Origin: Strix aluco
Taxonomy: Eukaryota > Chordata > Aves > Strigiformes > Strigidae
Assembly (NCBI RefSeq): GCF_031877795.1
Contig: NC_133935.1
Span: 73,426,303-73,490,302 of the forward strand
Reading direction: 5' to 3'
Length of the DNA stretch: 64,000 nucleotides
In this document: piece after piece, positions 13,401 through 22,336 of the stretch
How the letters are laid out: each line of letters begins with the position of its first letter
Position numbering within the stretch: the first letter of the stretch is position 1
The notes under the pieces: model-generated
What the model saw: the letters and a program-made list of their open reading frames with translations, nothing else
The model's database searches: none
What the model was told of the DNA's origin: nothing
Position numbers and translations under genes: made by a program

Positions 13401-14549
13401 TGATTTTATTTTCTCGTATCACAACTACCAACACTTCACAAACTGTATTCACAATACTGACAAAATGGCCACAGGAATAATCACATCTCTAGTCTATTAT
13501 ACATTCATACAAGCAATTTAAGAAAAACGTTAAGTAACTAGATAAAAACGTATTTCTGGTTTTAAAGTTTTTACTAGACTGACTAGTTTACACAGAACTG
13601 TATGGCAGAATTATGCAAAAGTAGCAACATGCTTTATTAAAGTATTAAAACATTAAACAAAAGGCAACTAAATTAATCTGCCCTGGCAGGTGTGACTAAA
13701 AATTATGAACATCAGGGGCTATACAGGGTAAAAGTTGTCCATGTTTCCACCAGGGAACTGGAATTAAATAACTCAGAAGTCATGAACGCTAGGTATACAG
13801 CCTGGTGAATTCCTATCAATAAACTGCATGTTTCACATGTTATGTCAAATAGCAGAAGAGAGCCCAGCTTGTTAAAAAACAGTCTGTGTTACATGCTCTC
13901 GTGTAACTAAGTATTGTTATTCTTAATCACTCCATGACTTCAATTAAATGTGCTAATATTTCATTGATTATATCAATACTTTCTAATGTACATGCTATTT
14001 TTCTCCACTATGTAAGAGCTGAAGTTACATGTTCCTCTAGCCTAAAGCAGCGTAATTTTTCCTTTAGGAGGAGCTCTTGAGCTTTCTGTCATTCTTGTGC
14101 CAAAAAACGGTCCTCTGGAGATCAGGAGCAGAAATTTGTAGCTCTGAGTTCAAGAACACATCTAAGTCAACAGGCCAGCATGTCAGAACTGGAAATGGGT
14201 TAAAGGGAAAAGTGACTGTAAAATTAGACCTTCAGATGTCACAATTTGCTGTCATATTCCCTGCCCTACTTAAGCTAAAAATCAGTAATCTCATTCAGTC
14301 AGCTTCCAGTAATTTCACATATAGGAAAACTGCAACAAACTTCAGAATTTGGCTGCTTATGAGAAAGTCGTGTTATTTACCAAGTTCCATGTGTTCATCA
14401 CAGGATGCATATCCAGGAGAAGAGGGCAAATTTTCATTACACTTCAGCAACTCTAGTGACTCATTCATCCCTGAAGTTCTCTTGTCCACTACGAGCAGGA
14501 GTTTCTGAACTGCATTAGGCATTTGATTTGTCTTCACTTCCCACACCAT
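1391..14549 (-). CDS. HBP1: HBP1, HMG-box transcription factor 1 (10 coding exons, complete)
   Basis: Sequence-specific nuclear repressor that binds DNA through an HMG box and partners RB-family proteins to restrain proliferation and Wnt/TCF targets (known of the family). Joining 14549-14381, 13306-13072, 12208-12076, 11283-11172, 11052-10940, 10604-10448, 9884-9740, 7383-7054, 3195-3054 and 1408-1391 gives an open frame of 1,554 nt, 517 residues plus stop; the human protein is 514. All junctions are GT-AG and phases agree. Visible: an LXCXE motif (LKCNE, about 35-39), an acidic DDDD run before the AXH domain (about 205-347), an IXCXE motif (IPCCE, about 322-326), the HMG box (about 437-503, starting KCKRPMNAF) and a basic KRKR tail near 506. 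The start is the MVWEV methionine known in mammals; an in-frame upstream ATG in exon 1 is listed separately. Identification is essentially certain. Confidence 0.97.
1409..3053 (-). other. HBP1: HBP1 intron 10
   Basis: Bounded by GTATGT and TTTTCTCAG. The short open frames here (60, 85 and 93 codons on the minus strand) show no recognisable protein. I see no repeat element. Confidence 0.85.
3054..3195 (-). CDS. HBP1: HBP1 exon 10 (second half of HMG box)
   Basis: The acceptor is ATCTTGCAG|AGCCAT and the donor is AATTCT|GTATGT. Codes R465 to S512: ISVILGDRWKKM, then the helix 3 region LEAKALAEEQKRLNPDCW, then KRKRTNS, a likely nuclear localisation signal. No track ORF on its strand represents this exon; I found it by translating the minus strand. 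Confidence 0.96.
3196..7053 (-). other. HBP1: HBP1 intron 9
   Basis: AT-rich, no recognisable gene or transposon. Holds a perfect cAMP-response-element palindrome at 3623-3630. Short plus-strand open frames between 4,000 and 4,900 look random. Confidence 0.85.
3623..3630. promoter_or_regulatory. CRE palindrome TGACGTCA in HBP1 intron 9
   Basis: A full 8-bp CRE with its CpG intact, isolated in AT-rich intron sequence. CREB/ATF binding is only a possibility. Confidence 0.3.
7054..7383 (-). CDS. HBP1: HBP1 exon 9 (repression region and first half of HMG box)
   Basis: The acceptor is TTCTTGTAG|TTACGA and the donor is AACAG|GTAATG. It is the largest coding exon, residues 355-464 plus two bases of R465. 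It begins SYDFTPMDSSAVYVLSSMAR, passes through a serine-rich linker (about 375-434) and ends inside the HMG box at YPGKDN(R). Residue numbering puts the first box helix at about 440-452. Confidence 0.96.
7973..7986 (-). promoter_or_regulatory. CTCF-like motif in HBP1 intron 8
   Basis: The minus strand reads TCACTAGAGGGCA, matching the CTCF core (CCASYAGRKGGCA) at all but the first base. It lies between exons 8 and 9. Confidence 0.4.
9154..9230 (-). mobile_element. CR1 LINE 3'-end fragment
   Basis: The plus strand reads like the reverse complement of the CR1 tail (AGAATCTTAGAATAATTTA, then a run resembling the CR1 'ggacctctggagatcatc' 3' tail). Old and diverged, inside HBP1 intron 8. Confidence 0.65.
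9740..9884 (-). CDS. HBP1: HBP1 exon 8 (end of AXH domain, IXCXE motif)
   Basis: The acceptor is CCACTTCAG|GTTGG and the donor is TTAAAAG|GTAATT. Codes residues 307-354 plus two bases of S355: GWSSFYPSLTVVQHG, then IPCCE (the IXCXE RB-family contact), then LPPGHPDAINFDDSGVFDTFK. No stop in the used frame. Confidence 0.95.
10448..10604 (-). CDS. HBP1: HBP1 exon 7 (AXH domain)
   Basis: The acceptor is TTTACAG|GGCTAT and the donor is AAAG|GTATGA. Codes residues 255-306 and one base of 307: GYGSDGLKLISHEES, then SVLKLTFDPGTVEDGLLTV, then LDHPFYVKNKG. Near identical to the mammalian AXH segment. Confidence 0.95.
10940..11052 (-). CDS. HBP1: HBP1 exon 6 (AXH domain)
   Basis: The acceptor is CTATTAG|GCTCTC and the donor is TACAAG|GTAGCT. 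Codes residues 217-254 with SRLCFHKGRNKEWQDVEDFA, the core of the AXH fold, followed by an acidic variable loop. Confidence 0.94.
11172..11283 (-). CDS. HBP1: HBP1 exon 5 (start of AXH domain)
   Basis: The acceptor is TTTTATAG|GCGAAT and the donor is AAAAG|GTAAAA. Codes residues 180-216 and one base of codon 217: serine/acidic stretch SLSDDDDLGW leading into the first strand of the AXH domain (WPSTVWHCFLKG). Confidence 0.94.
12076..12208 (-). CDS. HBP1: HBP1 exon 4
   Basis: The acceptor is TTTTGTAG|ATCATC and the donor is GAAAGG|GTGAGT. Codes R135 to R179, with SSPVHIIATSKSLHSYARPPP near its start and VPVRHER at its end. The part after the PPP run differs clearly from the human protein as I know it, which suggests a loosely constrained linker. 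Confidence 0.93.
13072..13306 (-). CDS. HBP1: HBP1 exon 3
   Basis: The acceptor is TTTGTAG|ATGATC and the donor is AACAG|GTACTG. It codes D57 to R135 (both split codons), including DLPELQAVQ and the conserved block WLTELANIATSPQSPLMQ typical of vertebrate HBP1. The middle (about residues 66-106) is serine-rich and probably disordered. Confidence 0.95.
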
Positions 14550-14573
14550 GTTAGGATGCTCCAAAGTATCTGA
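14381..14573 (-). CDS. HBP1: HBP1 exon 2 (first exon of the main CDS)
   Basis: The acceptor is TTTAAAG before TCAGATAC at 14573 and the donor is CTTG|GTAAAT after 14381. The MVWEV start codon is at 14549-14547; the exon codes residues 1-56 and one base of codon 57. It includes LKCNE, an LXCXE RB-binding motif. The 24 nt between the acceptor and this ATG are open and in frame. Confidence 0.95.
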
Positions 14574-14679
14574 CTTTAAAGAGACAGAGGTTAAAAATCT
14601 GGACAGACATAAACTGTTTTAAGTTGCATCTGACAGGCTACTTCATTACCAAAACCCTAAATCCTCCATGATCTGTTGA

Positions 14680-15400
14680 AAATCACAGCATAATTTAGCT
14701 TCAAAGGGACCTCTACAGATTATCTAGTACAATCCTTGCAGAAAGCAGAGCCAACTCTGAAGTCAGATGAGGCTGCTTGGAGCCCTGGCCACTTGAGTTT
14801 CTAATACCTTGAAGGATGGAGACTCCCTGACGCTTCTCAGGAACCTGTTCCAGCAACCACTCTTGCTGAAAAGAAGCTGTTCCTTACACACGATTTGAAC
14901 TTTCCTTGCCACAGCCTGTGCCCATTGCCTCCAAGACTCTGGGGTCATCTCCTGAACCACCACTCAAGCCAAGGTAAACAACATTCACTTCGTACCCTGA
15001 GCCACACATCCCATCACAGAAGGCAATCAGACAGGTCAGGCAACATTTGCCTTTGGTTAATCCATCCTGGCTATTCCCAGTCACCTGCTTGCCTTGTAAG
15101 AGCTAGGACATGACTGTCAAGGAGGATCTGCTCCACAATCTTCCTGAAGGCTAAGGTTAGGCTGACCAGCTTGTAGTTCCCCCACATCCTCCTCCTTGAA
15201 GCCAGGTGTGACATTTTCTTTTTTCCAGTATTGGGAGCCCTCCCACCACCAAATCCACTGCCTTCTGGAGACCACCCTCATAGTGACACTGGCCAGCTCC
15301 CCCTGATGCATCCCATCCAGTCTCACCAACTTGTGTGTGGCTGGCTCACAGAGCCAGCCTGCACCTCATTTGCTCTTTACCGTAGACAAAGAAGTACCTT
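14680..15400 (-). mobile_element. CR1 LINE with internal deletion
   Basis: On the minus strand, 15,330-15,010 reads as the CR1 reverse-transcriptase N-terminal half (NVTPGFKEEDVG..., then QDGLTKGKCCLTCLIAFCDG, then VNVVYLG). At about 14,940 it jumps to the CR1 3' region (LFSKSGCWNRFLRSVRESPSFKVLE), ending in the CR1 tail near 14,680. The RT catalytic FADD block and about 1 kb are missing. The frame is also broken. The upstream edge is uncertain. Confidence 0.75.
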
Positions 15401-18371
15401 ACTCCATCATATGTGTGTAGCTAGGCCCAGGGACTCGAGGAACCTGGAAACAGGCCTTGCAAATAAAGACCAAGGCGAAGAAGATGTCATTCTTGACCTT
15501 TTGACATCAGGTCTCCCATGACATTTGGCATCAGGCCCATGTTCTCCCTTTCACCACTGGCATATCCACAGAAGCCTTTTTCACTGCCCTTCGTATCCCT
15601 CGCTATTTCAACCCTACGTATAGTCTCACATTTGACTGCTAACATCCTTAACTGTGCTGTAAATAGAAAGAAAAAGAAGCCTCTACTAGTGAATTTCACT
15701 GCAGTTTCATTTCCCCAATTCCCAATACTGTAACATTTATACCAAAAGAAATATTTTAAACCATCTTCACCAGTCAGAGAACTGTGTGATTATTCTACAC
15801 AACCACTGCCTCTAAAATCTGGAAAACAAGGTTACCCAGTCTTTAGTAATTTGGTTATTGATCGTTTTTTTTCAGATGATGATGAATTAAACCTACCATA
15901 ACATGATTACCTTGTACTTTAATGAAGCGTCATTGAAAAAGTAATCATGGGTGCCTCACAAAAGAGCAGAAAACACAGCTTAGTAAGAAAGAAAATCTGA
16001 GTAGTCTACCACATGCATGTCCACCAAGTAAGTTATCATGCACCACATCAGAAAAATACTAACAATAGCTAAAACCAGTCTAATATTTTCATGTGAAACA
16101 GTAAGCCTGTCATCTTGCAGGTTCCTTTAGTATAATGCATAAAAAGCCATCTGATAACAATTACGAAAAAAACCCAGCTTTATTTTAATAAACAGCTAAA
16201 AGGTATTGTGTGTATACAGCCAATATTAACAATATTCCATGTTTTTACTCATTCTATGAATTTGTTTCATTCGTTTTGCAGCTTGTCCTGCACATAGTAT
16301 AGTTCAGACATAACCCTTTGAATTAGATACTGGCCCTACCAGAAGAGGCCTGACCTAAGCAGTAATTTTTTTTTTACTGGAAAATTTCTGACCTTCTCAT
16401 TTCCTAACCTTTCAAATACTTACTGCAAAACTTACATAAACTTGCATACCAAACACAAAAAGATGTTTGATTCTACTCAAATGGTGCTACTACAAGATCT
16501 ACAACAGCGCAATTCTGATTTTTAACGAGGTGGATAGGGAAGGTAAGAGAAATGAGATTAAACAGTCAAACTATCAATGACATGTATTTCACCTCCAAGC
16601 AGCATCTTTAATGCAAATTACTCCTCTATCACCCATGAGAGTCAGTAAAATTACAGAACACCGCAAGAGCAGAATGCTCAGTCATTTCTGAACAGAAAAA
16701 TCAGACCTCAGTAGTGCACATCAGGACCTTGATGATTATCTCCAAGTAATCAACTCTGAAAAGCCACTCCTTGTTTTTCTAGCTTGTCTACGTCCTTCCT
16801 TTCCACTCTTATGCCTTGTTTTCCCCTCTATTTTTTCTCTCTTCCTTTCCCATTTTCCTGCCAAAATGAACGAGCTAACTTATTTTGGGAATGTTACCCT
16901 CTCCTTCCTTCCTGCCAGCTGCCAAGATCTGAAAGCACCTGCCCTGGTATCCCAACACACTGAAGGTCAGAGATAAGATGCAGACACAACACGCTAGTCT
17001 GACAAGAAAGGTACTTGCTTGAGAAATTAATTGTTCTTCCAAGTCACAAGAACTTCTTTAAACCAAAGTCACTCGTGTACAAAACCCAAAAATTCCTCTA
17101 ACAAATTAATTAAAAAGAAAAACAAAGGAAGTGTCCAGCTTTGCTTTTCAATTTTTTTATTCTACCTGATTAAAGCCTGCTTGGGACGTTGTGTGCTTCT
17201 CTTGTCCTCAGCCTTTCAATGTTTTGGAACATTAAGGGGAATGGTCATTAATTAGCTTGATGATTTTTTTTTTTTTTAATTCAACTTCATGTTCAAAACT
17301 TGTCCTGACAGGTATTTTCTAGAAGTATGCCTCACAGGACTATACCACCTTTTTTTTTTTTTAAAGCTAAACTTATTTATTTATGAATTTGTGCTTTAAA
17401 GTAAGTCAATTTGTCATGCTAAAACAAATGGCAATATTAACAAAGAGCGTATTAATTAAACCATGTCTATTTTTGATGGACAAAAAAAAAATTCGGGACA
17501 AAAGTAAATAAAGACTGTGGCTGAGAAGGGGTTCAGCAGGAACTGCGCAGCATCCACCCAAACCACACTGTGCATGAATCCCTGGGTGGAAGTGCTTCCC
17601 GTGGTTTTCCTTCTGGTATTTGCCTTCCTTCCCCCAACCTACCGCCGAAGTCACAGGCAAGCTCTATGCCTGCAGCAATTCACTGGATGGAGTTTAGTAC
17701 AGAGAGCAGCTTCTCCAAGCAAAACACAACATACTGGCAAGACTGGATCTACACCAGAGACTTTATTGGCACAGCTGCTTTGATCATGGATCCTGCTCCA
17801 CATCCCTGACTCGCACAGCTGTGCCAGAAAAAGGCTGCAGAGACACACACAGCCTCAGATGAGCACAGAACATGATTCATGTTTCTGTCCAGACGGCCTT
17901 TTCGCTTTACACGGACCGAACCGTACCTTCTACCCAGCTCCACGGGATGTCTCCCCCCTCCCCAGGAGGGCCGCGGAGGAAGCACTGCCCTCCCCACACC
18001 ATGTGAACGCCCGTCGCACAACAAACATCACTTTCATCACACAAGGAAAATATTTACAGCGGAATTAAAGGTGCGTGAGCACGCATCAGTATGTGACCCG
18101 CGGCGGCCGAAGGGGACCCCATCCCCCGACAGACCCTCTCCCATTGCCCCCCCGTCCCGTCGCGGGGCAGCCCCCGGGCCCGCAGCGCCCGCGGCTGGGC
18201 CGAGGCCGCGCCCGGAGCGCGCTCCCCCCTCCCCTCCCGCCCGTCATGTGATCCCGCCTGGACGCTGCCCTTGTTTATAAACGCCCGCCGGCACCGCGCA
18301 TGCGCGCAAGGCCCCATTCATTCAGAACTGCGTAACAGCTCGGCCTGCCCGGGGGGGAGGCGGCGGGAGCG

Positions 18372-18394
18372 CCCCCCCCCCCCCCCCCCCCCCC
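18372..18394 (+). repeat. C23 homopolymer in the CpG island
   Basis: Twenty-three consecutive C, a G-run on the HBP1 sense strand in the first part of intron 1. It can form G-quadruplex or i-motif and is a likely sequencing trouble spot. Confidence 0.9.
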
Positions 18395-18900
18395 GACCCC
18401 GCTGTTGCCCCCCGGGCGAAGCCGCCAACCGTGCCGGCGCGGGGCTCACCTGGCTAAAAGTTCCCCCCCTCCTCCTTCCCCAAACAGGCGCTGCTCCCCG
18501 CGGCGGGGCAGAGCGCCCTCGCTCTGACAGACTGGGGCAGGCGGGCGTTCCCCGGGGATAAAAAAAAAAGCGGGGGGGGGACACACACCAGCTCTATTTC
18601 CCCCGCTTTCGCGGTCTGGCGCCGCAGCTGGAAGACCCCAAGAGGGGCCGGCGGCCCCGCGCACCCCGCGGGTGTCAGCCCAGCAGTGCAGGAGGGTGGC
18701 GGCTCCGCCGGGCCGGTGAGGGAAGGCGCCCAGTAAACAATGTCCAGGCTCCCACCGCCGCCAAAAGCCAGGACCCAACGGCCTCCTCGGCTCGGCCTGC
18801 GGCCGCCGCCGCTCCCCTCTGGCCCGGCGGACCCCGCCCGTCCCCCGCCGGGGCCTCGCAGCCCCCCAAAAGCGGCAGCTCCAAACTTTATAGCACTTAC

Positions 18901-18915
18901 CAAACCCGTCGCCAT
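18901..18915 (-). CDS. HBP1: HBP1 alternative upstream start (five codons of exon 1)
   Basis: ATG GCG ACG GGT TTG, then splicing to exon 2 at 14573 continues TCA GAT ACT TTG GAG CAT CCT AAC before the MVWEV ATG. This adds MATGLSDTLEHPN, giving 530 residues. The strong start context and exact frame make initiation here plausible; which start dominates cannot be told from the sequence. Confidence 0.55.
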
Positions 18916-18990
18916 TACCAAATTCCCCTCGGCTCCCCCCCCCGCCTCCTCCCCACAATGGAGTCCCGCCCCAGTCTGGCGGTGTTTGGT
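18901..18990 (-). other. HBP1: HBP1 exon 1 (5' end approximate)
   Basis: The exon ends with ATG GCG ACG GGT TTG and donor GTAAGT. The G-rich leader upstream (CCATTGTGGGGAGGAGG) resembles the HBP1 5' leader of mammals as I recall it. The transcription start is not visible, so the upstream end is a guess. The ATG at 18915-18913 has G at -3 and +4, and joins exon 2 in frame. Confidence 0.7.
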
Positions 18991-19036
18991 CGCCGAGTGG
19001 TCGAAGGCGACGTTGCTCAAGCCGCAGCCATTTCCT

Positions 19037-19041
19037 ATTGG
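19037..19041 (-). promoter_or_regulatory. CCAAT box, HBP1 promoter
   Basis: CCAAT on the minus strand (TATTGG on plus), about 120 bp upstream of the exon 1 ATG, a usual distance for NF-Y in CpG promoters. Confidence 0.5.
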
Positions 19042-19150
19042 CTGGCTGACCTGCCTATCAGGAACCCGCCCGGAGGGCGGACATGTTTTGACTCTCCTGC
19101 GTAGCAGATTGCACCGCGCCGCACATCAATCACCCCCAGACAGCGCCCCG

Positions 19151-19160
19151 ATTGGCCAAT
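19151..19160. promoter_or_regulatory. Palindromic double CCAAT box
   Basis: ATTGGCCAAT gives a CCAAT box on both strands in one 10-bp palindrome, suitable for NF-Y and able to serve either direction of transcription. Confidence 0.45.
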
Positions 19161-19181
19161 GCCTCCGCCGGCTCGCCGAGA

Positions 19182-19201
19182 TGCATTCTGGGAGCTGTAG
19201 T
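19182..19201 (-). promoter_or_regulatory. ZNF143/Staf site, HBP1 promoter
   Basis: The minus strand reads ACTACAGCTCCCAGAATGCA, an apparently perfect match to the long ZNF143/THAP11 motif (ACTACAnnTCCCAGnATGC) found near start sites of broadly expressed genes. Confidence 0.7.
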
Positions 19202-19241
19202 CTTCGCCGCCGCCACCGCCTGCCAACTTGGACGCGATAAG

Positions 19242-19260
19242 ACGACAGCCCCCAGGATGC
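19242..19260 (+). promoter_or_regulatory. Second, degenerate ZNF143-like site, opposite orientation
   Basis: ACGACAGCCCCCAGGATGC on the plus strand, differing from the motif at a few positions, about 40 bp from the first site and facing the other way. Confidence 0.4.
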
Positions 19261-19583
19261 CCCGCGCGGCGCTCGGCTGATAGTAAACAAGAGTCACAGG
19301 GACACGTGTACCGCGCCTCCGCCGCCACGGCCCGCAGCCCCCCGCCCTCCGCCAGGGCCTGCGCTGCGGGGCCGGCCGCCGGCGGCGAGGCTGCCCGCAG
19401 GCAGGGCCCCCCACCCCGCAGCAAACCCAAGCGCGGAGAGGCGCTGCCTGACCTGGTGCTGCCGCGGGGGGAGGCAGCGCAGGGGCGGCCTCCCCGGTCT
19501 CCTGCGGCGGGAGGACGCTTCTGGCTGTCGCCGCTGCGGGGGAGGCGCGGGCCCCGAGATGGCGGCGGCCTCCGCGGCGGGGC

Positions 19584-19592
19584 GCTGACTCA
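19584..19592 (-). promoter_or_regulatory. AP-1/MAF-type site (TGAGTCAGC)
   Basis: The minus strand reads TGAGTCAGC, the form bound by AP-1 and CNC-MAF factors such as NRF2 or BACH1. Confidence 0.35.
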
Positions 19593-19792
19593 CGGCAGCA
19601 GCGCGGAGAGGGGGACTGGGCCCCAGGTTGGTGCCGGCCTGTAACGATGCCCGGGGGTGCCCGGCACCTTTCCTGATTTACCACCATTCATCAGCGCTCC
19701 GAAACGCTGTTACGAAACGGGCCGCGCTCGCGTTTCGCCAAATAAAGGCTGCGGCGTGCAGAGGTGAAAGGAAGTTGCTAAAGGTCAGAGAA

Positions 19793-19802
19793 TGAGTCAG
19801 CA
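19793..19802 (+). promoter_or_regulatory. AP-1/MAF-type site (TGAGTCAGCA)
   Basis: The plus strand reads TGAGTCAGCA at the outer edge of the CpG island. Second such site within about 210 bp. Confidence 0.4.
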
Positions 19803-20460
19803 GCTGCGCCTGCTCCCGGCTCCAGCCCCTGCCCTCGTTTCGTTTCAGTAAAAAGACATTCACGGTGGCTTAGGTTCAAAATAAAAGGTGCTGGGGAAAA
19901 AATAATGGTTTATCAGTCCATTAGTGTTTCCCAGGCATTCCCATACATTTAATTGCCAAAGTACCAACCTGGTTTGTTTAGACATTACAGCTGTGTTACT
20001 GACAGAGAAATGAGACTACAGATGCTACAAGAGTTGCCTCAACACAGTACCTCAGACTGCAGGGAGAAGAATGGACTCCTAATCTGAGGCCAAATCCTCA
20101 TGAAATGCATCGCTATGCATGATCCGATACAAAGCAAATACAGGCAGAATTCAGAAATAATCGATACGATTTTAGAAACTGATGGAGGGTTTCAAGATTT
20201 TGCAACTGTTGGGATTTTTCCAAGAAAAACATTTCTTCCTTACCCTATTTTCAGCATCATCCCAATCATGTGAATGTGTCCTAAATCCTGTATCAGAGCT
20301 TTTCTTGTAATTTGCTACCTACAACAGTTCTGACTTTCAGGCACGCTAACATAGTTGTGCAAGAAAATAAGCAAAAGTTAACTTTACAATTTAGATTGAA
20401 ATGGTTCCGTATTTAGAGTTCTCTGCAAGCTTTGTGTCCCATGAAACATGCTGCTAGTGG

Positions 20461-20472
20461 CCACTAGAGGGA
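20461..20472 (+). promoter_or_regulatory. CTCF-like motif between the two genes
   Basis: CCACTAGAGGGA within TGGCCACTAGAGGGAATG; 11 of 12 core positions agree with CCASYAGRKGGC. Its place between the HBP1 promoter and the PRKAR2B 3' end would suit an insulator. Confidence 0.4.
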
Positions 20473-22336
20473 ATGCTGGTTTTATTGCTTCCACAGGTCT
20501 ACAAGGGTAATGCAATTGAAAAGAAAAAAAAAATTAAATCATACACATCGAAATTGTACTTAGCATCACACTCGGTATGCAGATTTCATTAGCACATCAG
20601 TTTAAGATCTGGCTTTTCCAAGAAGTAATAATTTGCCTGTTAGTAGAGTCATTGTCATCTGTGGGCACTGTTTGAAGAGAGACATTACTTTCAAAAACAT
20701 GCAGTATCTTCTGCAGTGTGAATTGGAAATTATTACTTTTTTATATATATATGTGCAAGTTTAGCTTAAAAATAATAAAAATAGTAGAAAAAACAATGCC
20801 ATGGAATTTAACTAAAAATATTCTGTGCTTAATTGCACAACAAACCAACCCTTTACAGATCATTTTCCCAGTTTGAAAACACAAAAGTTATTCGAACAAA
20901 TGCCTCCAGGAAAAATCTGAAAATTAATGTTGAGATTCAACTATTAAGCGACTAGACAGCTTATTACAACATCAACTGTCTAACCCTACATCCCACAAGC
21001 TCTGATTTTTCCTATGTTTAGAATTCAGGCTTTTCCTAAGTAACTGATAGATCTTCATATAAGGAAGCTTTCATGACATCCTCTCTCTAAAATATATTTT
21101 TTAATAAATTGAAAACTGGTAAATCAGGAATCATCTTTTTTACACCACTCCACAATAAAATTAACTTTAAAGCTGTGTTCCTTCCTCCCCTTTCTCTTTT
21201 GATCTTCCTTATACATCTAAACAGCCTTTAGGCTCTTTGGAGAGAGACTCCAGCTTCAGGGGTTTTTAATGAATTTTACTGCAGACCCTGCATTTCCAGA
21301 TCGAGTCTTGGCAGAAGACCTGTATATGCAGATGCCTCCATTCTGCAAATAAGCTACTCTGCTTGTGGTACAGCCACTTACAAGGTAAAACTCACAGTTT
21401 ACTCTTCTGAAAGCTCCATCTGCTGCAGTGTGGAAGGTGCAGAGTGCAGAGACTGGATCAAGCAGCTACAGAAGATACAAAACCCTGTCTGAAGCCCCAT
21501 CAGATTTTTCAGAAAAAGACTGTTGGCCTAAAGGTTCACACCTTGTTATGGAGCACGTTTCCCCCCCACTATGTACTTTTTCTACCGAAAATTAAAAGTG
21601 TTTTTCCCAAACTAAATGTTAAATCTATTTGCCATGAAGGTTCACAGTTCTCTACATAAAGTTACGCAGGAGTGTTAGGTGTGCAGCCCAGTTTTCTGAG
21701 ATCCACTGGCCCAAATACCAGATACAGGTCTAGACAAGTAAATACCACTGCTGAATTAGAGCCTTGATATCATACCATCTGTGACATACCCAGAAAGCTC
21801 AAAAATATGAATCCTACTTAGGACTGAGATTACCATCTTGTAAAGATGAGTGTCTGAATTGTTTTGAGATTCTAAAAACAGACATTGAACAGCTTTCTTA
21901 TTTTCAAATCTACCTTTTCTCCTTTGCATACAGTAAATTAACATTTACTCAGTGAGGACATAAAAGAAAATGAGTAAAAGGACAGGTAGGCCATGCAGTG
22001 GATGACAGCAGGACACATAAAACTGTATCAAAGCTTACTTACTAACCCCCTTGGTTGAAGTCAAATATGTATCCTCTATATTTCAGAATAAAGAGTATGT
22101 CAATGCCATACTCCTTGCTCTGTAGGCCTAGTCTCTAATTAAATTATTACTCCCCCTCCACACACCCTACCTTGTCCTACTCCATGTCCAAAATGAATAG
22201 GTGCTCAGAGAATGAATCAATACTGTGTAACATGGACATTGTTGGCAGCTGTGCCAATTCAGTTGCTTCTGCTATTGTAAGAGAGGTAGAAAACAAGGTG
22301 GGGGATTGAGAAGTGTTAGTTGTGAGTTCTTGTCAC

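Larger units (their letters stand above)
14574..18900 (-). other. HBP1: HBP1 intron 1
   Basis: Donor TTTG|GTAAGT at 18,900 and acceptor before 14,573. Contains an internally deleted CR1 copy near 14.7-15.4 kb and the downstream half of the CpG island with a C23 tract. Many GC-rich open frames in the island are composition artefacts. Confidence 0.85.
18050..19690. promoter_or_regulatory. CpG island spanning the HBP1 promoter
   Basis: Very GC-rich and CpG-dense, in contrast with AT-rich flanks. Covers HBP1 exon 1, the start of intron 1 and about 700 bp upstream. Typical of a housekeeping-like vertebrate promoter. Edges estimated by eye. Confidence 0.9.

Noticed and set aside
14077-14508. 143-codon plus-strand frame overlapping HBP1 exon 2
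   Set aside because: Part is the antisense of exon 2; the rest is intron with no recognisable domain.
18054-19687. Many long open frames on both strands in the CpG island (up to 188 codons)
   Set aside because: GC-rich DNA has few stop codons. The proteins are low-complexity Ala/Gly/Pro/Arg strings in several overlapping frames with no domain, and one of them merely overlaps true HBP1 exon 1.
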